Under the pieces are notes generated by a model. The model worked only from the letters and a program-made list of their open reading frames with translations, did not search any database and was not told the DNA's origin. A stretch of DNA of 64,000 bases from Closterium sp. Naga37s-1 (lineage: Eukaryota; Streptophyta; Zygnematophyceae; Desmidiales; Closteriaceae): NCBI GenBank assembly GCA_947471745.1, contig CANJKZ010000960.1, positions 1,364,001 to 1,428,000 of the forward strand, in the 5' to 3' direction. Position 1 is the stretch's first letter; each line of letters starts with the position of its first letter. The position numbers were made by a program, and so were the translations under genes. Below are positions 29,021 to 38,619 of this stretch, in pieces.

Positions 29021-32000
29021 TTACCCTACACCTGCAGAGCTGCCATTTGACTGCTGTAGAAGCTTGTCTGTCCGTGAGACCCATCTATGGGGGAGGGTCT
29101 TGATCAATTGACTCCTGTGTTGCGTAATGTCCTGCTCAAAGCCGCGGCTCCCCCCACATGTGCTGGATCCTGCCAGGAAAACGTGGGCATGCGCGCACAG
29201 CAGCTTGTCCAATATGGCCACGATGCCTGCATGTACAGAAGGGAGAGCGTGGGAGAGAATAGAAAATGTGGGCGGCATAGAGGGTGGAAGAGAGAGAGCA
29301 GATGGAAAGAGAGGAAGAGGAAGTGCTTGAGGGTTGGGATGGCACACAGGAGCAAGGCGAACTCTTTTGAGTCGACTCAAAAGGCGAACTCTTGGTAGAA
29401 AGGAGAAGGGGCATAGCACAGCGAGGGAAATCTCAGGCAGTCAGATCTTGCAGCCCAGGCAGCCACTCAAGCAGCCAGCAAAGCAGGCAGCCACTCAAGC
29501 AGCCAGCCAAGCAGGCGACCACTCAAGCAGCCAGCCAGTGAGGCAGTGAGCACTGACCGGGGTCGTAGTGGTTGTCGGCGGGCATGAGGTCATCCAACAT
29601 TTTTAAGGCGCCTCAAAAGTGAGGCAGAGTGCACTGACCGGGATCGTAGCGGTTGATGGCGGGCATGAGCTCATCCACCATCACTGTGCCCGCCACCTGC
29701 TCCCTTTTCAGTCGACTCAAAAGTCACCCCAAGCAGCCAGCCAGTGAAGCAGTGAGCACTGACTGGGGTCGTAGTGGTTGATTGCAGGCATCAGCTCATC
29801 CACCATCACAGTCCCCGCCACCTGCTCCCTTTTCAGTTGACTCAAAAGTCACCCCAAGCAGCCAGCAAGTGAGGCAAAGCGCACTGACCGGGGTCGTAGT
29901 GGTTGATTGCAGGCATGAGCTCATCCACCATCACAGTCCCCGCCACCTGCTCCCTCAGCCACCGCAGCTTCTCCCGCGGGGCCTCCAGCACGCGCGCTTG
30001 CCCTTGGAACATCCACGTGGTCGTTTTCCACGAGTCCGACCGCACCACGCTGCCCGCCTTGTCGTCAAACGCCACGTCGGCGGCGATGAAGACGGCGGAG
30101 ATGTTGTGGCGGCGCTTCATGCCGTTGATGAGGTCGCGCGCCGCCTCCATGCACCCCGCCATGAGCTCCTCCAGCGCGCCTGCCTCCACCTTGAAGCCTC
30201 TTTGCACTAGCTTGTGCGCCTGTAGGGTGGGTGAGGTGGGATTAGGGCAGCAGCGGGATGCGAATGTGAATGACTCGTGAGTCACTTTGGGTCTGCTCAA
30301 AAGCGAATGGAGTGTTAGCTTTATGAGGTGGAAGGCGATGAACTCACAAGGTGGAAGGCGATGAACTCACGAGGTGGAAGGCGATGAAGTCACGAGGTGG
30401 AAGGCGATGAACTCACGAGGTGGAAGGCGATGAACTCACGAGGTGGAAGGCGATGAACTAACGAGGTGGAAGGTGATGAACTCACGAGGTGGAAGGCGAT
30501 GAACTCACGAGGTGGAAGGCGATGAACTCACGAGGTGGAAGGCAATGAACTCACGAGGTGGAAGGCGATGAACTCGGAACGGTAGTGCACCGCAATGTAC
30601 CGGGGGGGCAGTTGGGCCATGGCTCGATGCGCCATGGCGTGCCATGCCTGGCTGTATGGAAGCATCTGGAAGGAGGTGTCGTCTGTGGGGCGGTGGAAGG
30701 CCACTCGGTCGTATGTGGTCTTCACCCACACCAGCACGTCTCTGTTCCGCCTGCACTCATGCAGCCGTGAAATGCGCAGACGATGCACAAGTGGGCAGAA
30801 GGGAAGGCAAATCGTTTGCTGACAGAGGGGTGCTGGGACAGTGGCACGATGTGGAATGCTATGGTGTGCGGGATGGCGTGCAGTATGGGAGAATTAAACA
30901 AACCACCCAGGTTGGCTTGCTTTAGAGGAGACTCTGAGAGTAGAAGTTCTAAGTCATAGGCGTTTAGCTTCCAACAGAGAATGAGTTTCCACCCATGATA
31001 GAAACAGATATGCCATGAGATGCACAGAAACAAACCCCCATGGTACGACAGATTCATAGGATGCTTGCACGGGCCATGCACTCATCAGTCTTCATATCGG
31101 AAAGAGGACAGATAGAATGCACTGAGCATGGAATGACGCACCACTGATGCAACTGCTGGAGCACTGCGCTGCTGTTGGCGGGCAAGGTGACATCAACAGT
31201 GTTGCGTCTCGACGGTGCGTGGCCCATTCCATACACCATCAGCTCACTCAGCATCTCCGCCAGAGGCCCTGCACACCAAGGTGCAATAGAGTCTTTTAAG
31301 AGAAAATTGCAACGTCAATGGAAACATTTAGAGATGGCGTTTAGTACTTGCTACATGTGCAGAAGGAACTTGGAACATGCTTTGGCTTCTGCGACTTGCC
31401 TTGAGTGAAGGTCATCCGCCACACATGGGAGGTCTGCAGATGTACGAAGGGGTTATTTTAGGCGCCCCAAAAATTGCCTTTTGAGGTGCCTAAAAGAATT
31501 ATGCGACTTGCCTTGAGTGAAGGACATCCGCCATGCACGGGAGGTCTGCACATGTATGAACGCCACTGAAGGGCTGGCTTTTACTGCCGCGGCAGCAGCA
31601 AAGGGCGGGGTGAGAGCGGCTCTAGCGAGCAGCAGGAAGAGGTCTGGCGAGATCCAGTGGGCGTCGAGGCGAGAGAGATCGAAGTAGTCGCAGAGGGGCA
31701 GGGCACGCGCGAGTGAGAGGCGGCTGCGACTTCCCTGCCATGATTGGGGAGAGGGGAGAGGGGGGAGAGCGGGCGGGAGAGCGGGCGGGAGAGCGGGCGG
31801 GAGAGAGGGCGGGAGAGAGGGCGGGAGAGAGGGCGGGAGAGCGGGCGGGAGAGAGGGCGGGAGAGAGGGCGGGAGAGAGGCGGGAGAGAGGGCGGGAGAG
31901 AGGGCGGGAGAGAGGGCGGGAGAGAGGGCGGGAGAGAGGGCGGGAGAGAGGGCGGGAGAGAGGGCAGGGGGGAGAGAGGGCGGGAGAGAGAGGGGAGAGA

Positions 32001-34207
32001 GGGCAGGAGAGAGGGCAGGGGGGAGAGAGGGCGGGAGAGAGGGCAGGGGGGAGAGAGGGCGGGAGAGAGAGGGGAGAGAGGGCGGGAGAGAGGGCAGGGG
32101 GGAGAGAGGGCGGGAGAGAGAGGGGAGAGAGGGCGGGAGAGAGGGGGAAGAGAGGGCGGGAGAGACGGCGGGAGAGAGGGTTTAGGGTTGGGATGTGAAG
32201 AGGATACCGCAGAATGGCACTCGGGAAGCAAGGGAGTGGCAGCTTGGGAAGCAAGGGAGTGGCACCTTGGGAAGCAAGGGAGTGGCACCTTGGGCAACAC
32301 GAGCGTGCGGTTGGTGGCTTGGGCGAAGCGGGCGGCCTCGACGAGGTGAGAGCGCGTGTTGGAGAGCTGCTCTTCCGAGTAGGCGAACACGAGGAACCTG
32401 CTGCCCCTCGTGGCCTGGGGGGGGGTTAATGGATGGAATCTACGCAGTGGGAAATGGGGCCGCTTTTGAGGCGCCTCAAAAGTCTTCGGAGTAGGCGAAC
32501 ACGAGGAACCTGCGCCCCCTGCTGGCCTTGGGGGGATGGAATGCAGGCAGTGACTTTTGAGGCGCGGCGCCTAACAAAAAGAGAGCTGCTCTTCAGAGTA
32601 GGCGAACACGAGGAACCTGCGCCTCCTGGTGGTCTAGGGGGGGATGGAATGCAGGCAGTGGGAAATGGGGCAGGTGAGGGCGGGATTAGGCTTCTCCGTA
32701 GTGCTCGTGCGCCCTGGTGGACCTGGGGTGGTGAACTGGAGAGAGTGGGAATGGAGAAGAGGGGAGGGGGGAAGAGGTGCGAAAGAGAGTGGTGAGAGCT
32801 TCTGGTGTAAATGGAAACTGGGGCAGGTGCGTGGGGGATATCAAAGAATTCTCAGCAGTACTTCTGCGCCCTCGTACACCGGTGAGGATGGAATGGAGGG
32901 CGTGTTGAATGGAAGAGGTGAATGGGGAGGGGGAGGGAGGAACACAGAGCTGCTTGCTAGAGTGGGCAACGTGGGGAAGCTTGCGTGCTCTCGTGGACTG
33001 AGGGCAGAAGAAGAAGAGGTGGTTAAGACGAGAAAGAGCGGAGGAGGGCAGGAGGGGGGGAGGAAAGAGGGAGGAGGATAGGGAAGGAAAAGGGGGGCAC
33101 CATGGCATCAGAGAAGGGCATGTGAGGCACCGGCCAGCACGCCTCAGGCCACGTGCTGCACTGTGCTGCTGCTGCTCCCTCCCCTCCTGCTTCTGCTTGC
33201 CCTGCTCTTGCTCCTGGCCCCGCTCCTGCTCCTGCCCCTGCTCCTGCTCCTGCCCTTGATCCTGCTTCTCCTATTGCCCCTGCCTCTGCTCCTGATTCTC
33301 CCTCTCCTTCTTCTGCTGCCGTCCCGCCCTCGTCGCCCCCATGTCCCATGTCGCTGCACTCGCCGCTCAGCCGGGCCTCTATCTCGCGCACCCCGCGGCA
33401 AACAGCATCCACGCCCGCTTCTATCCGCGCCAGCGACGTCGCGTTCCGCGTCACCGCCCTCCTCACGTACGCGCTCGTTGCTGCGCGCGCCATCGCCGCC
33501 CGCCGCCAGCCCGCGGAGCACAGCAGCGCGGCGGAGTCTGCTGGGCTGCCGGCGGTAGCAGCAGCACCACCACCGCCACCGGCAGCACCAGCAGGACCGC
33601 CACCAGGAACAGGACCACCTGCGCCATTGGCGCCGGTAGTGGTACTATCGGCCGTTGTAGGGCGACTATCAGGGCTATCAGCGGGGCTAGCGGGCCTGTG
33701 AGGTTCCCGTGTGAGCTGAGCGTCGGGGCTCGGCAGCATCACAGACAACGCGGCCTGGTAGTCCGCCTCGGCCTCTCTCCGCCTCGCTTCCGCTGCCCAT
33801 TGCTGCAGCACGTTCCGCAGCTCCGCTCTGCACGCCGCTGCGGCACGCTCCTGCGGCGGAGTCAGCGCGGGGCCGTCACGGCCCGCGGGGCCGTTGGGCG
33901 GGGAGGAGTGGGCGCGGGAGTCTCTCATGGTCGTCACGCACGAGTCGGTCAGGTTCTTGAGAGGGAGACTAGAGGAGCGCCGATAGCGGACTGCGACGGT
34001 ACTGTGGAAGGTGTAAGGAGCGTCGGACGATGACGGTGCGATGAGTTGATGGTAGCAGACTCGAAGGAGGCACGAGAGGATGACCAGTAGTGCGAATGAG
34101 CATAATAGTCGTTCTACGGAGCCACGGGTAGCGAGTCTCGCTGGGGAAAACATAGAAGCCATGATTGGAACCCGGCTTGATTCCCGCGACACTCGCGCAT
34201 CACTCAT
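29021..34207 (-). CDS. O-fucosyltransferase-like type II membrane protein, seven exons
   Basis: Exons: 34207-33101, 32414-32289, 31734-31512, 31268-31142, 30750-30555, 30219-29889, 29226-29021. All six introns are phase-consistent and give about 771 aa; five are GT-AG and intron 3 is GC-AG. A second possible start is the ATG at 34162. Residues about 34-50 form one membrane segment (LLCSFALLVILSCLL), then a long Ala/Gly-rich stem, then a catalytic domain resembling GDP-fucose O-fucosyltransferases (PF10250-like): FLVFAYSEEQLSNTRSHLVE, NRTLVLPK, LCDYFDLSRLD, VWVKTTYDR, IAVHYRSE (the conserved H-x-R region), AVFIAADVAFDD and AHVFLAGSSTCGGSRGF near the C-terminus. Likely Golgi, type II, transferring fucose to protein or glycan. 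The acceptor cannot be told. The family call rests on motifs read by eye. Confidence 0.82.
29364..29383. repeat. 20-bp perfect palindrome in intron 6
   Basis: CTTTTGAGTCGACTCAAAAG, with AAGGCGAACTCTT repeated on both sides. Related palindromes occur at 29600-29619, 29704-29723, 29829-29848, 31454-31496, 32463-32482 and 32553-32582, all in introns of this gene. Confidence 0.85.
29550..29960. repeat. Tandem copies of the exon 6 end with its 5' splice site
   Basis: The last 70 or so bases of exon 6 plus the donor (minus-strand GTCAGTGC; plus-strand GCACTGAC) recur in intron 6: the real junction at 29881-29888, then copies whose donors lie at about 29757, 29634 and 29552. Two copies are nearly full length (29634-29703, 29757-29830). 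Confidence 0.85.
30325..30577. repeat. 23-bp tandem repeat, eleven units, spanning the exon 5 splice donor
   Basis: Units start every 23 bp from 30325 to 30555. The unit reads GAGGTGGAAGGCGATGAACT plus CAC on the plus strand; on the minus strand each unit ends in GTGAGT. The unit at 30555 is the end of exon 5; the other ten lie in intron 5 and most retain a GTGAGT donor (altered at 30371 and 30440). Confidence 0.95.
31390..31560. repeat. Duplicate of the exon 3 end and its GC splice donor
   Basis: About 57 bp at 31503-31560 (exon 3 end with the GCAAGT donor) recurs at 31390-31447 with few changes. Between them are two diverged palindromes (31454-31496). Confidence 0.85.
31742..32185. repeat. 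GGGCGGGAGAGA minisatellite in intron 2
   Basis: About 440 bp of nearly pure GGGAGAGAGGGC-type repeats. Long frames on both strands here are repeat artefacts. Confidence 0.9.
32215..32295. repeat. 23-bp tandem repeat spanning the exon 2 splice donor
   Basis: Units GGCACCTTGGGAAGCAAGGG plus AGT at 32284 (real junction), 32261 and 32238, with a partial unit at 32216. On the minus strand each reads CCCAAG/GTGCCACT or a close variant, so the donor is copied two to three times into intron 2. Confidence 0.88.
32375..32645. repeat. Three copies of the exon 2 start in intron 1
   Basis: The sequence encoding FLVFAYSE with its upstream pyrimidine tract and AG occurs at 32375-32420 (real exon), 32483-32530 and 32590-32640. 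The spacing is about 105 bp, and palindromic sequence (32463-32482, 32553-32582) separates the copies. Confidence 0.88.
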
Positions 34208-35052
34208 AGCAACACTAGGTCATTCATTCGCCACTGCTACTGCTAGCTTTCCTGCAGTCGCGCACGCGGAGAGTTCGCGCCCGGCGGTGGCCGGCCGGAA
34301 ACAATCACTCATCGAGGCTTGTCGTTAGCTGTTGCTAGCTGGCTCTCTCGAAATTCTCGCAGCATATAACTTAAGGCGCAGGGGGATGCCCTTCACCATT
34401 TGAAATCTGGCAGGCGTTACACAGCAGTCAGTGATCTCAACATAACGAGCATAGAGAACTCGTTGGTTTTCCAGCTCCCGTAATGACCCTGATTTTGGGT
34501 CTTCCTGTTCGCGCCAAACTGAATCGACAAATCCTCCTGACACACCACGTTCTGACACACTTTTCGAGACTCGGGTAATTTACGCACGAGTAGCTGTGAT
34601 GAAACAAATTGTAAACATTCAGTGAATATTTAAGCGCTCATTCGGAACATTGTTTATCCCTATCTAATTCTATTGTACACCAGGGCCAAAAATTATAAAC
34701 CCCTTTCTGATAAACCCTAAATACTTTGCGACAAGGTGTTTCGGTTTTATTCCTACGGAAAGGCATTCCATTTAAGAGGGGTGCATTTTTCTCCCGCATG
34801 TACAATTATCCCACATTCGAATATAACATTTTTTTTATACTGTCGCTATGTGGGGAAAATTGATCGCATTGGAAGTGTTGATATAACCAATGAATTGATG
34901 GATATGATAAATCTAGCCAAATAGGATGGAAAACAATGAAGTCTCTCAATGACCTTGTTTATGATAAATTGAAAAGAAACAAGATGGTAAAGATGGCATT
35001 ACGAGGGGTTTATATAGCATTCTTAGCTAGCCATGTAATTTGAGGGGTACAT
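34208..35052. other. Upstream region of the fucosyltransferase-like gene, with LTR-like remnant
   Basis: No gene supported. The promoter of the minus-strand gene should lie at the left end. 34937-35052 (GACCTTGTT...TTTATATAGC...CTAGCTAGCCAT...GAGGGGTACATT-like) matches 58325-58438 and looks like an old LTR fragment cut by element F1. Confidence 0.55.
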
Positions 35053-35165
35053 TGTCAAACTTATACATAGCTTACGTTGTGTAGGCTGTAGTGGGGTACC
35101 AATTAGGGTTAGTACTTGTACCCAACTCTTTCATAGTTCATTCATTCTCGTTCATTATTCTGACA
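35053..35165 (+). repeat. 5' LTR of element F1
   Basis: TGTCAAACTTATACATAG...TTATTCTGACA, 113 bp, followed directly by the primer site. Confidence 0.85.
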
Positions 35166-35215
35166 TGGAATCAGAGCAGGTCCTCTGCTAGGACCGTTTT
35201 CCTTGGGCCCACCAC
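35166..35215 (+). promoter_or_regulatory. F1 primer-binding region: PBS, hairpin, tRNA-complementary box
   Basis: PBS TGGAATCAGAGC (11 of 12 to the tRNA-Met consensus), hairpin GGTCCT/AGGACC (35179-35195), box TGGGCCCACCAC (35204-35215). Confidence 0.62.
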
Positions 35216-35740
35216 AGGGCTACCCCGCTAGCCGCCCACTGCAGCCCTCGAGCTGCCCCTACTGCCTGTCGCGACCCTTGGGCCCCTAGGCCCGTCGCCC
35301 CGCGCCCCCCCCCCCCCCTTCGTTCCTGGCCCCGCGGCCCGTCGCCCCTAGGCCACTCGGCCCCTTCGCTCCGCGGCCCGTTGCCCTAGGCCCCGTCGCC
35401 CCGCGGACCCCGTCGCCCCGCGGCCCCCGTCGCCCTAAGCCCGTCACCCTAGGCCACGTCGCCTCGCGACCCCCGTCGCCCTAGGCCCCGCCGCCCCGCG
35501 GCCCCCGTCGCCCTAGGCCCATCGCCCTAGGCCCCGTCGCCCCGCGGCCCCCCGTCGCCCTAGGCCCCGTCGCCCGCGGCCCCCGTCGCCCTAGGCCCGT
35601 CGCCCTAGGTCCCGTCGCCCCACGGCCCCCGTCGCCCTAGGCCCCGTCGCCCCGCGGCCCCGGGCCTTCGTTTCTGGCCCCGCGGCCCCCCTTCGCTTCT
35701 GGCCCCGCGACCCCCGTCGCCCCTAGGCCCCCGGCCCCTC

Positions 35741-35771
<31 letters not shown>

Positions 35772-36300
35772 TTCGTTCCTCGCCCCGCGGCCCGTCGCCC
35801 CTAGGCCCCCGGCCCCTCGGCCCTTCGCTTCTGGCCCCGCGGCCCCCGTCGCCCCTAGGCCCCCGGCCCCTCCCCCCCCCCCCCCCTTCGTTCCTGGCCC
35901 CGCGGCCCGTCGCCCCTAGGCCCCCAGCCCCTCGGCCCCCTTTGTTCCTGGCCCCGCAGCCCGTCGCCCCTAGGCCCCAGGCCCCTTGGCCCCTTCGTTC
36001 CTGGCCGCGCTGCCCGTCGCCCCTAGGCCCCCGGCCCCCCCCTTCGTTCCTGGCCCTGCGGTTGTTGCCCCTAGGCCCCCCCTGGCCCCTCGGTCCGTTG
36101 CTCCTGGCCCCGCGGCCCGTAGCCCCTAGGCCCCCTGGCCCCTCGACCCGTTGCTCCTGGCCCTGCGGCCCGTAGCCCCTAGGCCCCCGGCCCCTTGCCC
36201 CCCCCCCCCCCTTCGTTCCTGGCCCCGCGGCCCGTCACCCCTAGGCCCCCCCGGCCCGTCGCTCCTGGCCCCCCGGCCCCTCGGCCCCTCTGCTGCTGCT
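35216..36300 (+). repeat. GC-rich leader of F1 with long poly-C runs
   Basis: Imperfect repeats of GGCCCCGCGGCCCGTCGCC and CCCTAGGCCCCCGG, with an uninterrupted run of 30 C at 35742-35771 and several shorter runs. Strong G-quadruplex and i-motif potential; difficult to sequence. Confidence 0.85.
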
Positions 36301-36369
36301 ACTGCTACAACTGCTGCTGCTGCTGCCTGCCCTATGCTCTTCGCTCCCCGCTCTGCGTGCTGCACCGCT

Positions 36370-36995
36370 ATGGCTTCGCTTCGAGTTCTTGCGTTCGATC
36401 ATGAGGGTCGCCCGATCCAGTTTGACACGTGGCTGGACGACCTACAGATGTACCTACTGAGCGACTCTCGGGACAATGTTTATTTGTTTGACCTCACGTC
36501 TGGCACTGCTCCCGCCCCTCCCGCCACAGCTGACAGTGCGACTCGCTCACAGTGGCTTACTCGCGACGCTGCTGCCTGCTTAGCCATTCGCAACCACCTG
36601 CCATTAGCCGAATGCGCTCATTTCGGACAGCACAGGACAGCACAGGCACTGTACGACACTTTCGTCTCTCGCTACTCCTTGCCTGCCACTGCTGCTCTAG
36701 GCCGCCTCCTCCTGCCCTACCTGTTCCCCGAGCTGTCCGCCTTTGCCACAGTCGAGGTCCTGGTTTCCCACCTTCGCACTAGCGACGCTCGCTACCGCGC
36801 TGCCCTCCCAGCGGAGTTCCTTGACAGGAACCCGCCCCCGATGTACATCACTCTCTACTTTATAGTCAATCGCCTCCTTGACTCTCTGCGCTCTGCCAGG
36901 GACCACTTCGTCTCCCTTGACCCCACCTCCCTCACTGTTGACCTACTCGAGTAGCACCTCCTTGCAGCCGAGAATAATGCAGTAGCTGTAGGTGC
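36370..36995 (+). pseudogene. F1 gag, stopped and truncated
   Basis: Begins MASLRVLAFDHEGRPIQFDT, a copia gag of the same type as the other family copies (ATG at 36370). A TAG at 36952-36954 interrupts the LLEQHLLAAE block (CAG in relatives); sequence identity continues to about 36995, then breaks. Confidence 0.85.
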
Positions 36996-38619
36996 TGAGA
37001 ACCGAAGACGAGCGGGTAGACCGCCAAGAAACAGAGCCGGAACCAAGGCTGAAGGTGTAACCCTGTGACGACCGCTGCGTAGCTGAGTCGTCAACCTAGG
37101 AGGCATCTGCGTGACCAGTGAGAACAACTGGACCCCGTCCTCCAAGCATAAGCCCCATGCCCGACGTACTGCACAGGTAACGCAGTACCCTCTTCGCAGC
37201 ATCCCAGTGCACCTTTCGGTGCCTACCGGGAACCACGTAGCAAGCCAGAAGGCTGGGAGGGTACGCGAGGTCAGGTCGTGTGCACGTCATCAGGTACATG
37301 AGGCAACCCACAAGCTCTGGGTACGGACCACTCGGCTCTACGGACTCGTCCGAAGGTGGAGCTGAGAGCGAGTGGCTGGTAGACAGAGGAGTGGGCTGTG
37401 GAGAGGAGAACTGGAAGCCGAAGCGCTGAAGGACCTAGTGCACCATGTGTGACTGAGTCAGTGTGATGGTGCGCCATGCTCTGTCCCGGGTGATCTGCAG
37501 GCCAAGATAGCTGCGCAGTTCACCCAGGTCAGTGCAGGTGTGTCTCTTCTGCAGCTCAGACTTCACAAGGGTCAGTGCCTCAGTGTCAGCAGTAGCAAAG
37601 ACAAGGTCGTCGACGTACACGAGGACGTAGAACGGCGGCAGCGAGGTGTCGGTGCGTAGAAACAGCGACGGGTCTGCTATAAAAGGAGCAAACCCAAGAG
37701 CCGCATGTGTAGTCCTCAGTGTGTCGTGCCACTCGCGAGGCGCCTGGCGAAGACCGTAGACTGGCCGGCGGAGGCTCCACTGGGTACCTGCAGGAAACGT
37801 CCCAGTGAAACCATGTGGTCGGAGTAGCCAAATCTCCTCGTGCAGGCTGCCCTGCAGGAAAGCTGTGTTGAAGTCTAGAGAGTGCAACTCGTAGTCACGC
37901 TGAGCAGCGACGTGCAGCAACACCCGAAGAGTAGTCATCTTCGGGGTGGGGGAGAAGGTCTGGAAGTAGTCAACTCCCTGTCGTTGACTAAAGCCTCGAG
38001 CAACGTAACGCGCCTTGAAGGCAGGCGGAGACCCCGGCGGCCGCTTCACCCTGAAAATCCACATGCCATCGACTATGTTCGCCCCAGGTGGGGGAACCTC
38101 GTCAACGTAGGTGCCTGTGGACTTCCAGGATGCCATCTCGGCATCCATGGCTGCCTGCCACTAAGAGGAGTAAGGACCCGTTATCGCCTCTGCTTAAGAG
38201 CGCAGGGTCGGGACGTCCGGTGCATCCGTGTCTCCCTCAGGGGCAAGCAGCATGGAAGCGAAACGAGGTACAACAGCTGCAAGACACTCAAAGTCCTCCT
38301 GCTTGTCCTCAAGGACATCCGTGCCAAGAGCACACTCACCCCCGACGGACGGAGGACTGGCAGATACAGACTCAGCAACTAGAGCAGTGGCGTAGTCTAG
38401 ACGGCAGGCAGCAGCAAAGTCAAGCAGCTCAGCAACGAGAGCAGACGCAGCAGCAGACTCAAACGAAGGGTCTGTGACAGCAGTGGCGAAGAGACGAGAG
38501 ACAGCGGGACTGGCAGCACGAGCGCGGTCACACTCAGGGTCAGGGGCTGCAGGAAGAGAGGACTCAGGAGGAGGAGGCAGAGGAACACGCAGTGGAACAG
38601 AGGAAGGACGGAGTGCCAT
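36996..38619 (-). pseudogene. F2 RT-RNase H region, stopped
   Basis: MALRPSSVPLRVPL... to a TAA at 38194-38196, then MDAEMASWKSTGTYVDEV, KARYVARGFSQRQGVDYFQ and VYVDDLVFA. A TAG at 37435-37437 follows SHMVH (CAG in relatives), and a further segment at 37096-37311. Broken off before the RNase H catalytic C-terminus. Confidence 0.87.

Larger units (their letters stand above)
35053..36995 (+). mobile_element. Element F1: 5' half of a copia copy
   Basis: LTR 35053-35165 (113 bp), PBS, leader to about 36300, and gag to 36995. There it meets the 3' end of a minus-strand copy (F2) head-on inside F2's RNase H. F1 has no pol and no 3' LTR. Confidence 0.88.

Noticed and set aside
30325-30577. CRISPR-like array
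   Set aside because: Units are directly adjacent with no spacers and straddle a splice site of a eukaryotic gene.
31581-32390. Long minus-strand frame beginning with FAYSEEQLSNTRSHLVE
   Set aside because: Only the first 35 or so residues are real (exon 2). The rest reads through intron 2 and its minisatellite as Ser/Pro/Leu repeats; splicing at 32289 is phase-consistent.
34736-34924. 62-codon frame in AT-rich DNA
   Set aside because: Length expected by chance; no motif.
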